Positions 1 to 6,664 of a stretch of 10,763 bases of DNA are shown here, one piece after another (the first letter of the stretch is position 1; every line of letters begins with the position of its first letter). The position numbers and the translations under genes are program-made. This stretch comes from Pseudomonadota bacterium (GTDB lineage Bacteria; Desulfobacterota; Desulfobacteria; Desulfobacterales; ETH-SRB1): the NCBI GenBank assembly GCA_018897415.1, contig JAHIKR010000376.1, positions 1 through 10,763 of the forward strand, given 5' to 3'. Under the pieces are notes generated by a model. The model was not told where the DNA came from and made no database searches. It was given only the letters and a program-made list of their open reading frames with translations.

Positions 1-485
1 ATGTGCGTTTGGATCGGCCGCATTCGGAAATTTCGCCCTGGTCGATCTGGATTTCCTATTCTCCCGACCTCGTGCACTGGGGCGATTCCCGGGTGATTAT
101 GAAGCCGATGGCCTATCACTGGGATGAAATGAAAATCGGGCCCGGCGCACCGCCATTTAAAACCGACAAAGGCTGGCTTCACATTTACCACGGCGTTTTT
201 AAGACGATGTCGGGAACAGTGTATCGACTCGGCGCGGCCCTGCATGCCCTTGATGATCCGGCCAACATCATCGGCGTTTCCGATCAATGGATATTGCAGC
301 CTGAGGATCCTTGGGAGGTAAATGGCTATGTCCCCAATGTTGTCTTTACCTGCGGCGCTGTTCCGGAAGACGATGGTACGGTAAAAATATACTGGGGCGG
401 CGCGGATACGGTCATGTGCGCCGGTACGGCCGTGATCGATGAATTGGTAGCGCTCTGCCTCACGGCTTCCCGGCCCCCGATGTAG
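1..485 (+). CDS. GH130 family beta-mannoside phosphorylase-like enzyme, C-terminal part (5' end outside window)
   Basis: The reading frame is open from the first base, so the N-terminal part of the five-bladed propeller lies upstream. The visible 160 residues match the C-terminal half of glycoside hydrolase family 130: SYSPDLVHWGD, then KIGPGAPPFKTDKGWLHIYH, then a closing blade with IYWGGADTVMC. In characterised GH130 phosphorylases a lysine before the GxGxPP loop and the histidine of IYHGV contact phosphate, and both are present here, which favours phosphorolysis of beta-mannosides over hydrolysis. That is family knowledge applied to this sequence; the substrate cannot be read off. The gene is GC-rich compared with the DNA after 2150. 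It is followed by a decayed paralogue and a GT4 glycosyltransferase, suggesting a small locus for making and recycling a mannose-containing oligo- or polysaccharide. The apparent GTG at position 3 is internal and not a real start. Confidence 0.85.
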   Translation, partial: VRLDRPHSEISPWSIWISYSPDLVHWGDSRVIMKPMAYHWDEMKIGPGAPPFKTDKGWLHIYHGVFKTMSGTVYRLGAALHALDDPANIIGVSDQWILQPEDPWEVNGYVPNVVFTCGAVPEDDGTVKIYWGGADTVMCAGTAVIDELVALCLTASRPPM

Positions 486-591
486 ATGATCATTGCCGGA
501 TGATCGCAGACCGGAAAATCAACTTCGAGGATAGGCTGGAATTGAAGATCTGTCCTGATGAATAGACTTACGACCTTAAGGACACAATGAT

Positions 592-993
592 ATGCAAGCA
601 AAAAAGTATCAAGGGCTGAAAGTTGAAAAAAAAGCAAATAAGATCTTAAGGGATACATCACGGGTAATCACCAGTCTTCATCTTCCCGATGAGAAGTATC
701 GCATCCCTAAAATAATTCAGCGGATAATGAGCTTGCCGGACACGGCGGCCGAAAATTTAATTGCGCAAATAATGGTTGACTTTCTGATTGAGCAAAACCA
801 CAGGAATAGCGAGCTATTTCGAGGACTTTTGCGTTGGGAAACCATCCATATGGTATAGTGAATCACCAGACCTTCTTCACTGGGGGTGAGAGCGGACGGC
901 TCGGTTAAAAACTATTACGGAGCCTGCGACGAAACAGTATGTCTTGCTGAGACATCAATCGATGAATTATTAGGTATGTTAAACATAGGTTAA
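592..993 (+). pseudogene. Decayed second GH130 gene: N-terminus, central scrap and C-terminus, core deleted
   Basis: The frame 592-858 has a start (ATG 592) with an AAGGA ribosome site about 9 bases upstream. It encodes 88 residues resembling the N-terminal helical segment of long GH130 proteins (RVITSLHLPDE, IIQRIMSLPD, LIAQIMVDF). At 857-886 another frame reads SESPDLLHWG, matching SYSPDLVHWG in the upstream GH130 gene. At 886-993, back in the first frame, it reads ADGSVKNYYGACDETVC followed by SIDELLGML and a stop, matching the end of the upstream gene (DDGTVKIYWGGADTVMC, VIDELVAL). A full member needs about 350-400 residues, so the catalytic propeller has been lost by at least two internal deletions with frame changes. 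The order of the remnants is the normal order. An 88-residue peptide might still be translated, but no enzyme activity is expected. It ends 16 bases before the glycosyltransferase. Confidence 0.8.
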
Positions 994-1009
994 ACTGAGG
1001 AGATAAAAA

Positions 1010-2149
1010 ATGAGAATCGGTTTTGTATCGACCTATCCGCCTATCGAATGCGGTATTGCTACCTATACCAGCTATCTGAACGAGGCTCTTAAAAAGATCG
1101 GCAACGAAACCTTTGTCGTAAGCCCTTTGGGAGCTCATGGCGAAGGCGTCTTTCCTGTTTACAGGCCGAAGAGCACGTCGATGTCTACGCAGATATACGA
1201 TATCAGTGCTGAATTCACTCCGGACATCATGCACATTCAACATGAGTATGGCCTCTACGGTCCGCAAAGGGGTGTTCAGGTTATCGGGCTGATTGTTATG
1301 TATAAGCTCGTAGGCATACCGGTTGTCACAACGCTGCATACCGTTCAGGAAAAGCTGGATCATGCCGAACAGACTCTTCTGAGTTTGATTGTGAGCGAAA
1401 GCTCTGCGGTGATTGTTCATGAGCAACTTCAAAAGGATACTCTGGTAAAACACTTTGGACAGGAGGAAAAGATTCACGTTATATATCATGGTATCAGAGA
1501 GGTTGAGGGCATAAAAGATGCAAAAAAGAAGGTGGGGATAGAAGGGAGAAAAGTGGTTCTTTTATGCGGCTATTTCAGGCCGTCCAAGGGATTTATAAAA
1601 ATCGTGAAACTTATGCCGGAGATCTGCAAACAGGCTGATGATATTCTTTTGCTGGTTGCCGGAAAATCGAGGGGATTGGAATATCAAGAGTATCAAAGAG
1701 AATTCTATGAAGCGATAAACAATTCTCCTGTAAATGACAGAATCAAGGTTTTGCGGGGACAGTTCCCCCAGCATACATTCGATACGATTGTTTCTGCAAG
1801 CGACGTGGTGGTTTTGCCTTACGAGAAGGGCGCTCAAAGCGGAATTATGGCCCAGTGTTTTGCTTTCCACAAGCCTGTTGTAACCTCAAATCTTTTAGCC
1901 TTCAGAAAGCTTATTAAACGCAGCAAGGGCGGATTGATATGCAAGAGCAATAAGGAATATATACAAAACATTATTAAGATTCTAAGAGATGATGACCTCT
2001 GCCGGACATTACAAAACAATATCAAAGAGTATGTAAAGAATCACAGCTCATGGGCAATAATGGCCCAGCAGCATATTAAGGTATACCATTCGGTTGTCAG
2101 AATTCCATATGGCAGAGCAAAGTATGTCTACTGGGAGGAGGAGAAATAA
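1010..2149 (+). CDS. GT4 family (GT-B fold) glycosyltransferase
   Basis: The 379-residue protein has a typical GT4 length. It opens with a beta strand and loop RIGFVSTYPPIECGIATYT (residues 2-20), the acceptor-domain signature of retaining GT-B enzymes. A middle HIQHEYGLYG segment and TTLHTVQ follow, then the donor-domain start VVLLCGYFRPSKGF near residues 183-196, and a sugar-nucleotide-binding region with VVLPYEKGAQSGIMAQCFAF and KPVVTSNLLAFR. The usual E-x7-E pair of GT4 is not clear here: the SGIMAQCFAF helix has glutamine where glutamate is often found, so donor chemistry is uncertain. There is no signal peptide or membrane helix, so it should act in the cytoplasm. The start is supported by GAGGAG about 8 bases before the ATG. 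Together with the adjacent GH130 genes it probably belongs to a mannose-containing glycan locus; acceptor and product are unknown. Confidence 0.85.
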   Translation: MRIGFVSTYPPIECGIATYTSYLNEALKKIGNETFVVSPLGAHGEGVFPVYRPKSTSMSTQIYDISAEFTPDIMHIQHEYGLYGPQRGVQVIGLIVMYKLVGIPVVTTLHTVQEKLDHAEQTLLSLIVSESSAVIVHEQLQKDTLVKHFGQEEKIHVIYHGIREVEGIKDAKKKVGIEGRKVVLLCGYFRPSKGFIKIVKLMPEICKQADDILLLVAGKSRGLEYQEYQREFYEAINNSPVNDRIKVLRGQFPQHTFDTIVSASDVVVLPYEKGAQSGIMAQCFAFHKPVVTSNLLAFRKLIKRSKGGLICKSNKEYIQNIIKILRDDDLCRTLQNNIKEYVKNHSSWAIMAQQHIKVYHSVVRIPYGRAKYVYWEEEK

Positions 2150-2163
2150 GGTAATCAAGGTAT

Positions 2164-2191
2164 TTGCTTTTGAATTGAAAAAAGGTATAAT
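2164..2191 (+). promoter_or_regulatory. Possible sigma70-type promoter
   Basis: TTGCTT (2164-2169) is followed after 16 bases by a perfect TATAAT (2186-2191), in AT-rich DNA just after the glycosyltransferase. It would drive transcription towards the DUF4238 gene about 165 bases downstream. This rests on motif matching only, and such matches are common by chance in AT-rich sequence. Confidence 0.35.
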
Positions 2192-2229
2192 TATTTTAAA
2201 TTATGAAACAAATTAGGGAGTTAAGTGCG

Positions 2230-2269
2230 TTAATCAAGATGTGACACTATTTGCTCTTTCCTTGATTAA
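2230..2269. repeat. Inverted repeat TTAATCAAG / CTTGATTAA
   Basis: The 9-base arms at 2230-2238 and 2261-2269 are perfectly complementary around a 22-base spacer. A third copy of TAATCAAG, in direct orientation, lies at 2152-2159 just after the glycosyltransferase stop. No T-run follows, so a terminator is unlikely. An operator or the scar of a small insertion are possible; nothing decides between them. Confidence 0.4.
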
Positions 2270-2357
2270 ATGTCAATTATTTATTAGGTTAAATATATAA
2301 TAATTGTTATTCTAAAAAATAGTGAATGTTCACAGACTAATTGTTATACCTACTAAT

Positions 2358-3326
2358 ATGAAAAAGAAATCGACAGCGAGGCGTCATCATTACCTGCCGC
2401 AATCATACTTGGCTCGATTCACGGACAAGGGCACTAAGGAAGGACAGTTCTTTGTGCTAGAAGTCGAATCTGGGCGTACATTTCGGACATCACCGCAAAA
2501 TGTTGCAGTTGAACTCGATTTTAATCGCGTCGATATCGACGGCCACCCGCCGGATGTTATCGAAACAGCCTTTTCTCCATTGGAGCAGGAAGCAGGGCAG
2601 GCAATTGCAAATATAGTCTCCACAGGAAAATTTCCTAACGATGAAGATTGCAACTCGATTCTCAATCTAATTTGCCTCATCGCAGTACGTAATCCATTCT
2701 TTCGCAAATCCTTCAACCGTGCCCGAGAACAAACAATTCACATCATCGGAGACTTGCTAGTATCGGATGAAAAGTTGTTTGATCATCATGTCCAGAAAGC
2801 GAGGGAGAATGGCGAAAAAATCCCGGATTACGTATCATTCGAGGAGGTGAAACGCTTTATAGAAGAACGAAACTATAAAATCAAGTTTTTCCCTGAAGGC
2901 AATCTCCGGGTCGAACTGAACACCTTCGACAAGATATTGCCGATTCTCGGTGAACGAACTTGGTCATTGATAATTGCGCCTTCAGACGGACCAGAGTTTA
3001 TCTGTTCGGATCATCCGGTAACTATAAATTGGAAGTCCGGTCGTAAGGGTCCCATTGGCTTAGGGTCGCGGGAATCGGAAGTTTTCTTTCCTTTGAGTCG
3101 TCGTGTAGGTTTCTATGGCACCTTCGAAAATCCCTTGAAAGAGGTTGTTCATGCCAAACAAGGAAATGTGGCAACCATGAACCGCCGCCTGGTGTTTAAT
3201 GCCGAAAGGCATGTTTTTTCGTCCCAAAAATCGTTTGTAATGTGGATCGATGGCGAAATAAAAACCATGAATTGTGAGTATAACAAAGCTAATTCATCCG
3301 ACGCAAAAAGCCACGCGGCTGATTAG
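2358..3326 (+). CDS. DUF4238 domain protein
   Basis: The protein is about 322 residues from the ATG at 2358. It carries the hallmark RRHHYLPQSYLARF near residues 8-21 and, in the second half, FICSDHPVTINW around residues 215-226, both typical of DUF4238 (Pfam PF14022). The family has no established biochemical function; histidine and aspartate conservation suggests a metal- or nucleotide-binding fold, but that is inference. There is no signal peptide or membrane helix. A GTG at 2322 would add 12 residues, but the family normally begins shortly before the HHYLPQ motif, so 2358 is preferred; neither start has a convincing ribosome site. It is an isolated gene at the left edge of the accessory region, with AT-rich flanks on both sides. 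Family members are scattered and common on accessory DNA, which fits acquisition by transfer. Confidence 0.85.
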   Translation: MKKKSTARRHHYLPQSYLARFTDKGTKEGQFFVLEVESGRTFRTSPQNVAVELDFNRVDIDGHPPDVIETAFSPLEQEAGQAIANIVSTGKFPNDEDCNSILNLICLIAVRNPFFRKSFNRAREQTIHIIGDLLVSDEKLFDHHVQKARENGEKIPDYVSFEEVKRFIEERNYKIKFFPEGNLRVELNTFDKILPILGERTWSLIIAPSDGPEFICSDHPVTINWKSGRKGPIGLGSRESEVFFPLSRRVGFYGTFENPLKEVVHAKQGNVATMNRRLVFNAERHVFSSQKSFVMWIDGEIKTMNCEYNKANSSDAKSHAAD

Positions 3327-3443
3327 GTTCGGTTGCATACGAATACATAGAAGACAGAATTTAAATAATATCATTTAGATCATTTAGTTTTATTAATAAT
3401 TTTTATGAGAGAAGATTTAACATTTATTTAAATTGGTGAATTA

Positions 3444-3854
3444 ATGAATATACCAAACTATCTTCGGTGGATATTGATGCTGCCAGCTGCAGCAGCAGCC
3501 TTTATTGGAGTTCAGCTTATAATAGGAGTAGTTAATTCCCTTGTGCCACTGCCTGAAAAAATAATAAACATTTTTTGTCAATTTACTAACAGCATTGCAG
3601 GCCCATTTGCCTTCGTCATTGTTGGCGCAAGAATAGCTCCAACTTTTAAATATTATGTTAGTATATTTTTAACTGTAGTTTATGCAATTTTTTCAGCAAT
3701 TCTTGTACATCTATCAATTAAGTCACAAGACTTTGCTGACCCTTTATGGTGGTTAATAACTAGCGTTATTTTAGGATTATTTGCAGCTATATTTGCTTGT
3801 TCTTTTATAAAAGCTGAAGAAACAAAAAAATATTCAAACGAATTTACTGAATAA
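3444..3854 (+). CDS. Small four-helix membrane protein, unknown function (probable integron cassette gene)
   Basis: The 136-residue protein is very hydrophobic, with four likely membrane helices at about residues 8-31, 47-65, 69-91 and 101-123. A conserved-looking VIVGARIAPTFKYY lies between helices 2 and 3, and the polar tail is EETKKYSNEFTE. I do not recognise a named family. Similar small proteins with an N-terminal W-x-L-x-L-P-A-A segment and a G-x-x-I-A-P motif occur as uncharacterised membrane proteins in many bacteria. GGTG lies about 8 bases before the ATG as a weak ribosome site. Base composition is clearly more AT-rich than the carbohydrate genes to the left. The stop is only 6 bases before an attC-like fold, the arrangement expected of a gene cassette. 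Confidence 0.7.
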   Translation: MNIPNYLRWILMLPAAAAAFIGVQLIIGVVNSLVPLPEKIINIFCQFTNSIAGPFAFVIVGARIAPTFKYYVSIFLTVVYAIFSAILVHLSIKSQDFADPLWWLITSVILGLFAAIFACSFIKAEETKKYSNEFTE

Positions 3855-3860
3855 TGCAAA

Positions 3861-3988
3861 CCGAACAAGCCTGTGCACCAGATGCAAAAGGCTGGGGCTT
3901 TTATTAAAGCCTTGGTTTGTCTTAAATTTACACTTTTTATACGTTACGTGGCAGCCTTTTGCACTGGTGACTGGCAGCATTGTGCGTC
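3861..3988 (+). other. attC-like integron recombination site (degenerate core)
   Basis: The arms CACCAG(A)TGCAAAAGGCTG (3876-3894) and CAGCCTTTTGCACTGGTG (3952-3969) pair over 18 bp with a single unpaired A at 3882. The pairing extends outward through GT/AC and GCC/GGC with an unpaired G at 3875. The two extrahelical bases sit on the 5' arm 6 bp apart, which is the attC signature. The outer boxes are ACCGAAC (R'') and GTGCGTC (R'). The R' core has GTG where an active site has GTT, so it may be inactive. The about 57-base apical region holds a small GGCTTT/AAAGCC hairpin. At about 128 bases it is the size of a large attC such as VCR. It lies between two short unrelated genes. Confidence 0.7.
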
Positions 3989-4023
3989 AGGACATGTAAG
4001 TGCTAAGATGGGGGAATGAGATA

Positions 4024-4554
4024 ATGGCAAGAAAAACGATTGCGATGTTTTATTGTGTACTTTCGGTCTTGTTTGGACTTAATTCGAAAGCGAACTCGCA
4101 GGATCTGGCATACCAAACACTAATGGGCACTTCAGCATTGGAATGCAGATTCTGTGCTGGCAAATCTGCTGACATCACAGAGGTTGGGAAGCCGCTTAAG
4201 TTCAAGAATGATGGAACGATTATTTCTTCTAAAGGAGAATGGACACTTCATGAAGGGGTAGACAAGGGATTTCCCTCACTGACATTTCGCCAGATTCGTC
4301 GTGGCGAGGGTTTGTCTTGCACTGCCCAAATGTCAGGAAATTCAGGCAACATTAGCCAAGTCGAAGGTTTTGTCGGTCCCGGTGTTATGACGTTTGTCGA
4401 AGCGATGCCAATGGGAGGAATTTCTGTTACTACTATATTTGCTGAGTTCGATGGGAAGCAAGAGCTAATAGCCGTGCATTCTAGACACACGAAGTTCTTC
4501 TCGAAAGTAATTGCATCACAGTACCATGGCTCATGCAGGCCTATCGCTCCATAG
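4024..4554 (+). CDS. Small exported protein of unknown function (probable integron cassette gene)
   Basis: The 176-residue protein starts with a Sec-type signal peptide: ARK, a hydrophobic stretch (IAMFYCVLSVLFGL), then a likely cut after SKA or ANS near residues 23-25. The mature part has four cysteines (in ECRFC, SCTAQ and GSCRP), which could form disulfides in the periplasm. It alternates short polar and aliphatic segments in a beta-rich pattern. I do not recognise the family. A GTG at 4000 would add 8 residues, but the ATG at 4024 has GGGGG at 4010-4014 at good spacing and gives a proper signal peptide. It is flanked closely by attC-like sites on both sides (ending 3988 and beginning 4581), so it fits a single-gene integron cassette. 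Confidence 0.7.
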   Translation: MARKTIAMFYCVLSVLFGLNSKANSQDLAYQTLMGTSALECRFCAGKSADITEVGKPLKFKNDGTIISSKGEWTLHEGVDKGFPSLTFRQIRRGEGLSCTAQMSGNSGNISQVEGFVGPGVMTFVEAMPMGGISVTTIFAEFDGKQELIAVHSRHTKFFSKVIASQYHGSCRPIAP

Positions 4555-4580
4555 AATCAATGCCACCACCACTTTTTAGC

Positions 4581-4625
4581 GCACAACAAGCGGTTCAACA
4601 CGGATGCCCAATGCTGGCGTGTTGA
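4581..4625 (+). other. Truncated attC-like site (5' half and apical stem)
   Basis: GCACAAC (R''-like, 4581-4587) is followed by AAGCGGTT and then a stem: TCAACAC (4595-4601) with GTGTTGA (4619-4625), and GCC (4606-4608) with GGC (4616-4618), leaving GGAT unpaired on the 5' arm. The opening GCACAACAAGCGGTTCAA is typical of attC sites. The expected closing arm (CCGCTT and a GTTRRRY box) is missing; the sequence instead turns into the palindromic element at 4635. It sits 26 bases after a cassette-type gene. Confidence 0.6.
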
Positions 4626-4634
4626 GGAAAGATA

Positions 4635-4713
4635 GGGGACGTCCGTGACATTTTGACATTATAATTGACAGGGGCATGGGGAACGAGAAAGTTAATATTT
4701 TACGGACGTCCCC
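4635..4713. mobile_element. MITE/REP-like element with 12-bp perfect terminal inverted repeats
   Basis: GGGGACGTCCGT (4635-4646) is matched exactly by its reverse complement ACGGACGTCCCC (4702-4713). The 79-base element has no coding capacity. It replaces or interrupts the 3' half of the attC-like site ending at 4625. A related palindromic element with GGGGACG ends is at 7267-7340. Elements of this look are often moved by REP-associated IS200-type transposases, but no such gene is in the window, so that link is inference. No clear target duplication is visible. Confidence 0.6.
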
Positions 4714-4764
4714 AACTGGCCCCAACTGGCCCTTAGTTGCCTCTTAGTTGACTTCCCTTAGTTG
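4710..4764 (+). repeat. Short tandem and interspersed direct repeats
   Basis: CCCAACTGGC occurs twice in tandem (4711-4720, 4721-4730). TTAGTTG then occurs three times (4733-4739, 4744-4750, 4758-4764). The first repeat unit begins in the last bases of the palindromic element. This looks like replication slippage at the element edge. The rest of the gap, 4765-4870, holds nothing I can identify apart from AT-rich DNA that may contain the promoter of the next gene. Confidence 0.6.
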
Positions 4765-4881
4765 CGTCCGAACATTTTTTGGTTGCGTAATATTAAACTT
4801 TAGATCAGTATTTAGGACTTAAAAAGCCTTTTTATAAGAGTATTCTTGAGATGAAATGTTAAATAAATTCAGGGGGGTATA

Positions 4882-5415
4882 ATGACTAATTTTCAGGATC
4901 GTATTATTCGCGCTGCTAAATTGGATGTTAGCCTGTATGAAGAGGTTGAAGCTGACAAGGGTGCAATGTTTCAAGCCATGGGGGTTGTTGTTCTTTCCAG
5001 TATAGCTGCCGGAGTAGGAAGTGTTGGAAGTTTAGGGTTCGGCGGGATTTTGATAGGGATGATCACGGCCCTTGTCGGGTGGTATATATGGGTCTATCTC
5101 ACTTACATTATTGGCACGAAACTCTTTCCAGAACCGCAAACCAAGGCAGATCAAGGTGAATTGCTGCGCACTATCGGCTTTTCGAGCTCTCCCGGCTTGA
5201 TTCGAGTATTAGGTGTCATTCCTGGGGTGGGGGTGGTGATTTTTTTAGCAGCTTCAATTTGGATGCTGGTGGCAATGGTGATCGCTGTAAGACAGGCCCT
5301 TGATTACAAGAGTACACTGCGAGCTGTAGGAGTTTGCTTGATCGGCTGGATCATTCAAACATTAATCTTTGTGTTATTGTTTTCTGTTTTGGGTGGTCCT
5401 GTAAAACCAGTATAG
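4882..5415 (+). CDS. Yip1-type integral membrane protein
   Basis: The 177-residue protein has a soluble N-terminus (FQDRIIRAAKLDVSLYEEVE) followed by hydrophobic helices at about residues 33-52, 55-77, 106-134 (one or two passes) and 146-169. The layout, a short amphipathic lead-in, glycine-rich helices, a polar loop with GELLRTIGFSSSPGL, and a helix ending in AVRQALDYKSTLRAVGV, is that of the Yip1/DUF1282-like superfamily (PF04893), whose bacterial members have no settled function. GGGGGG lies 6 bases before the ATG, a strong ribosome site. It is 94-100 bases ahead of a glycine-zipper lipoprotein in the same direction, so the two may be co-transcribed and act together in the envelope. Confidence 0.75.
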   Translation: MTNFQDRIIRAAKLDVSLYEEVEADKGAMFQAMGVVVLSSIAAGVGSVGSLGFGGILIGMITALVGWYIWVYLTYIIGTKLFPEPQTKADQGELLRTIGFSSSPGLIRVLGVIPGVGVVIFLAASIWMLVAMVIAVRQALDYKSTLRAVGVCLIGWIIQTLIFVLLFSVLGGPVKPV

Positions 5416-5515
5416 TGCTTTTTCTGATAAAGGAAAAAATGATTATCAAGTCTATGTTTGACCCCCTTATCTCATTATAACAGGATTCTCAGATTAATAA
5501 ATTGGAGCATTGATT

Positions 5516-6250
5516 ATGAAAATTAAGGAAATATCAATTTTGTTTGTAGTGCTGTGCATTGTTTGTTCAGCAGGTTGTTCAAAAAGTTACAAGGCAAAAC
5601 CATTGCCGTTTAAGATGCCTTCTGCTTACAAAAACATAGTGAATGTTGCAGGCTCAGATATAGCTGCCAAGGCCTATGTTGATATTGCTGAAGCAAAAGA
5701 AGCCTTTGGATTTGATTTGCGTGGCGCTGGCATGTTGCCGGTTCAGGTTATTTTTGACAACCAGGGACTGAATGCATTTGAGATTAACGGGCAACAGACA
5801 TTCCTTGAAGATGCGGAAGGTAATCTCTGGCCGATTTTAAGCACCCAAGTTGCTTACGACAGGGCTACAAAATATACAAAGACAAAGAATGTTTTGAAAG
5901 AGGGAGCTTATCATGGCCTTTTGGGTGCTGCTGCAGGCTCTCTCATAGGTGCTGCCATCGGTATTGTAACAGGTAGTAACGTAGCTGAAGCAGTTGGCAA
6001 AGGTGCAGCAGTCGGAGCTGCTGCAGGAGCTACCATCGGTGGGGCAGTAGGATTTGATGCACATGATGCGCGAGAGATAATTATAAATGATTTGCGTGAG
6101 AAGACTTTGCAAAACAGGGCAATTGAGCCAAAGAGTCTTGTGCATGGAATTATTTTCTTTCCCGGTGAGGCAAAGTCAGCTAAACAATTACGACTCCAAC
6201 TTGTGGAAGTTAATACTGGAAAAGTCCATATTGTCAAATTAGCATTCTAA
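5516..6250 (+). CDS. Glycine-zipper lipoprotein, unknown function
   Basis: The 244-residue protein starts at ATG 5516, chosen because GGAG at 5504-5507 is 8 bases upstream; a TTG at 5510 would be too close. The signal peptide is hydrophobic and ends in a lipobox SAGC, placing the lipidated cysteine at residue 21. After a beta-rich domain (residues about 45-115, with LPVQVIFDNQGLNAFEING) comes a glycine/alanine-rich stretch at about 134-180 (GLLGAAAGSLIGAAIG, then GAAVGAAAGATIGGAVG). This is a glycine zipper able to insert in membranes, as in Rick_17kDa/OmpA-linked lipoproteins. The C-terminus (GIIFFPGEAKSAKQLRLQL) resembles a beta-sandwich strand pair. It should be anchored to the outer membrane. 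Substrate or partner is unknown; the Yip1-type gene upstream is the likeliest partner. Confidence 0.75.
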   Translation: MKIKEISILFVVLCIVCSAGCSKSYKAKPLPFKMPSAYKNIVNVAGSDIAAKAYVDIAEAKEAFGFDLRGAGMLPVQVIFDNQGLNAFEINGQQTFLEDAEGNLWPILSTQVAYDRATKYTKTKNVLKEGAYHGLLGAAAGSLIGAAIGIVTGSNVAEAVGKGAAVGAAAGATIGGAVGFDAHDAREIIINDLREKTLQNRAIEPKSLVHGIIFFPGEAKSAKQLRLQLVEVNTGKVHIVKLAF

Positions 6251-6402
6251 CCCGCATTTCTCATGAACAACTCATAAAAGAATGCATAATATATCTGTAT
6301 TATTGAAAATTATAACTATCTTTGTCTGCTAAGCCGTTCAACACTTTGTTTGTGGAATTTATAACAAATTTTTTTATGATTTGTTCACCCTTTGGGCAAG
6401 CC

Positions 6403-6490
6403 GATTTCACCGCATCCGCTGTGTTGCAGGCCATTCGCAGTGAAGCGCCACGGCTTCATGGCCTGCGCCTTGCGTATGCGGCAAACTCGG
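6403..6490. repeat. Long imperfect palindrome in a non-coding gap
   Basis: The core arms are GCAGGCCA (6426-6433) / TGGCCTGC (6458-6465) and TGAAGC (6441-6446) / GCTTCA (6453-6458), with a bulge on the left arm; the two stems abut and one base at 6458 can serve either. Farther out, CCGCAT and CGC pair with GCG and ATGCGG, and CCGA with TCGG, giving a hairpin of about 88 bases. It is GC-rich inside an AT-rich gap. It lacks the attC R boxes and the two single-base bulges, so I keep it separate from the attC sites. It may be a REP/MITE-type repeat. The stretch 6251-6400 before it holds nothing recognisable. Confidence 0.55.
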
Positions 6491-6534
6491 CTCGTGAGAA
6501 ATACGGGCTAAACATAGACAGCAAAAAACCTTGA

Positions 6535-6664
6535 CAATGAATGGTCTCTCACGATTCCGCCCTTGCCTTCGGCTAATACTTTTGCTAATGTGTTTGGCTC
6601 ATTAACAGGATTCACGTACAGAGGACTTTCACCCCATAAGTTCACGCCCATGCCGGGCGTACAC
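6535..6664 (-). mobile_element. Group II intron 5' fragment (domain I), truncated
   Basis: Read on the minus strand, the sequence starts GTGTACGCCCGGCATGGGCG, continues with TATGGGGTGAAAGTCC, and later has GCCGAAGGCAAGGGCGG and ATCGTGAG. These match the conserved 5' end and early domain I of bacterial group II introns (GTGCGCCC..CATGGGC, GGGGTGAAAGTCC, GAAGGCAAGGG..). No reverse transcriptase gene and no recognisable domain V follow, so only about 130 bases of the intron remain. The 5' end lies exactly at the R'' edge of the attC-like site, after CCTTGT on the bottom strand. Group IIC-attC introns insert in the bottom strand of attC at such TTGT sites. The identification is by remembered consensus, not by a search. 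Confidence 0.6.

Noticed and set aside
905..1489. Long minus-strand frame opposite the glycosyltransferase
   Set aside because: It is a shadow of the GT4 gene, which has clear family motifs on the plus strand.
2203..2244. 13-residue frame beginning MKQIREL, faintly like the start of IS21-type transposases
   Set aside because: It is far too short to call and could be chance; no further transposase sequence follows in any frame.
3890..3915. GGGGCTTTTATTAAAGCC hairpin as a terminator
   Set aside because: No T-run follows and the hairpin lies inside the apical region of the attC-like fold.
4654..4665. TTGACATTATAAT inside the palindromic element as a promoter
   Set aside because: The two boxes are adjacent, not separated by about 17 bases, so they cannot serve one sigma70 promoter.
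6322..6534. Plus-strand 70-residue open frame
   Set aside because: It begins in AT-rich DNA without a ribosome site and its second half is the GC-rich palindrome; coding is not supported, though I cannot exclude it.
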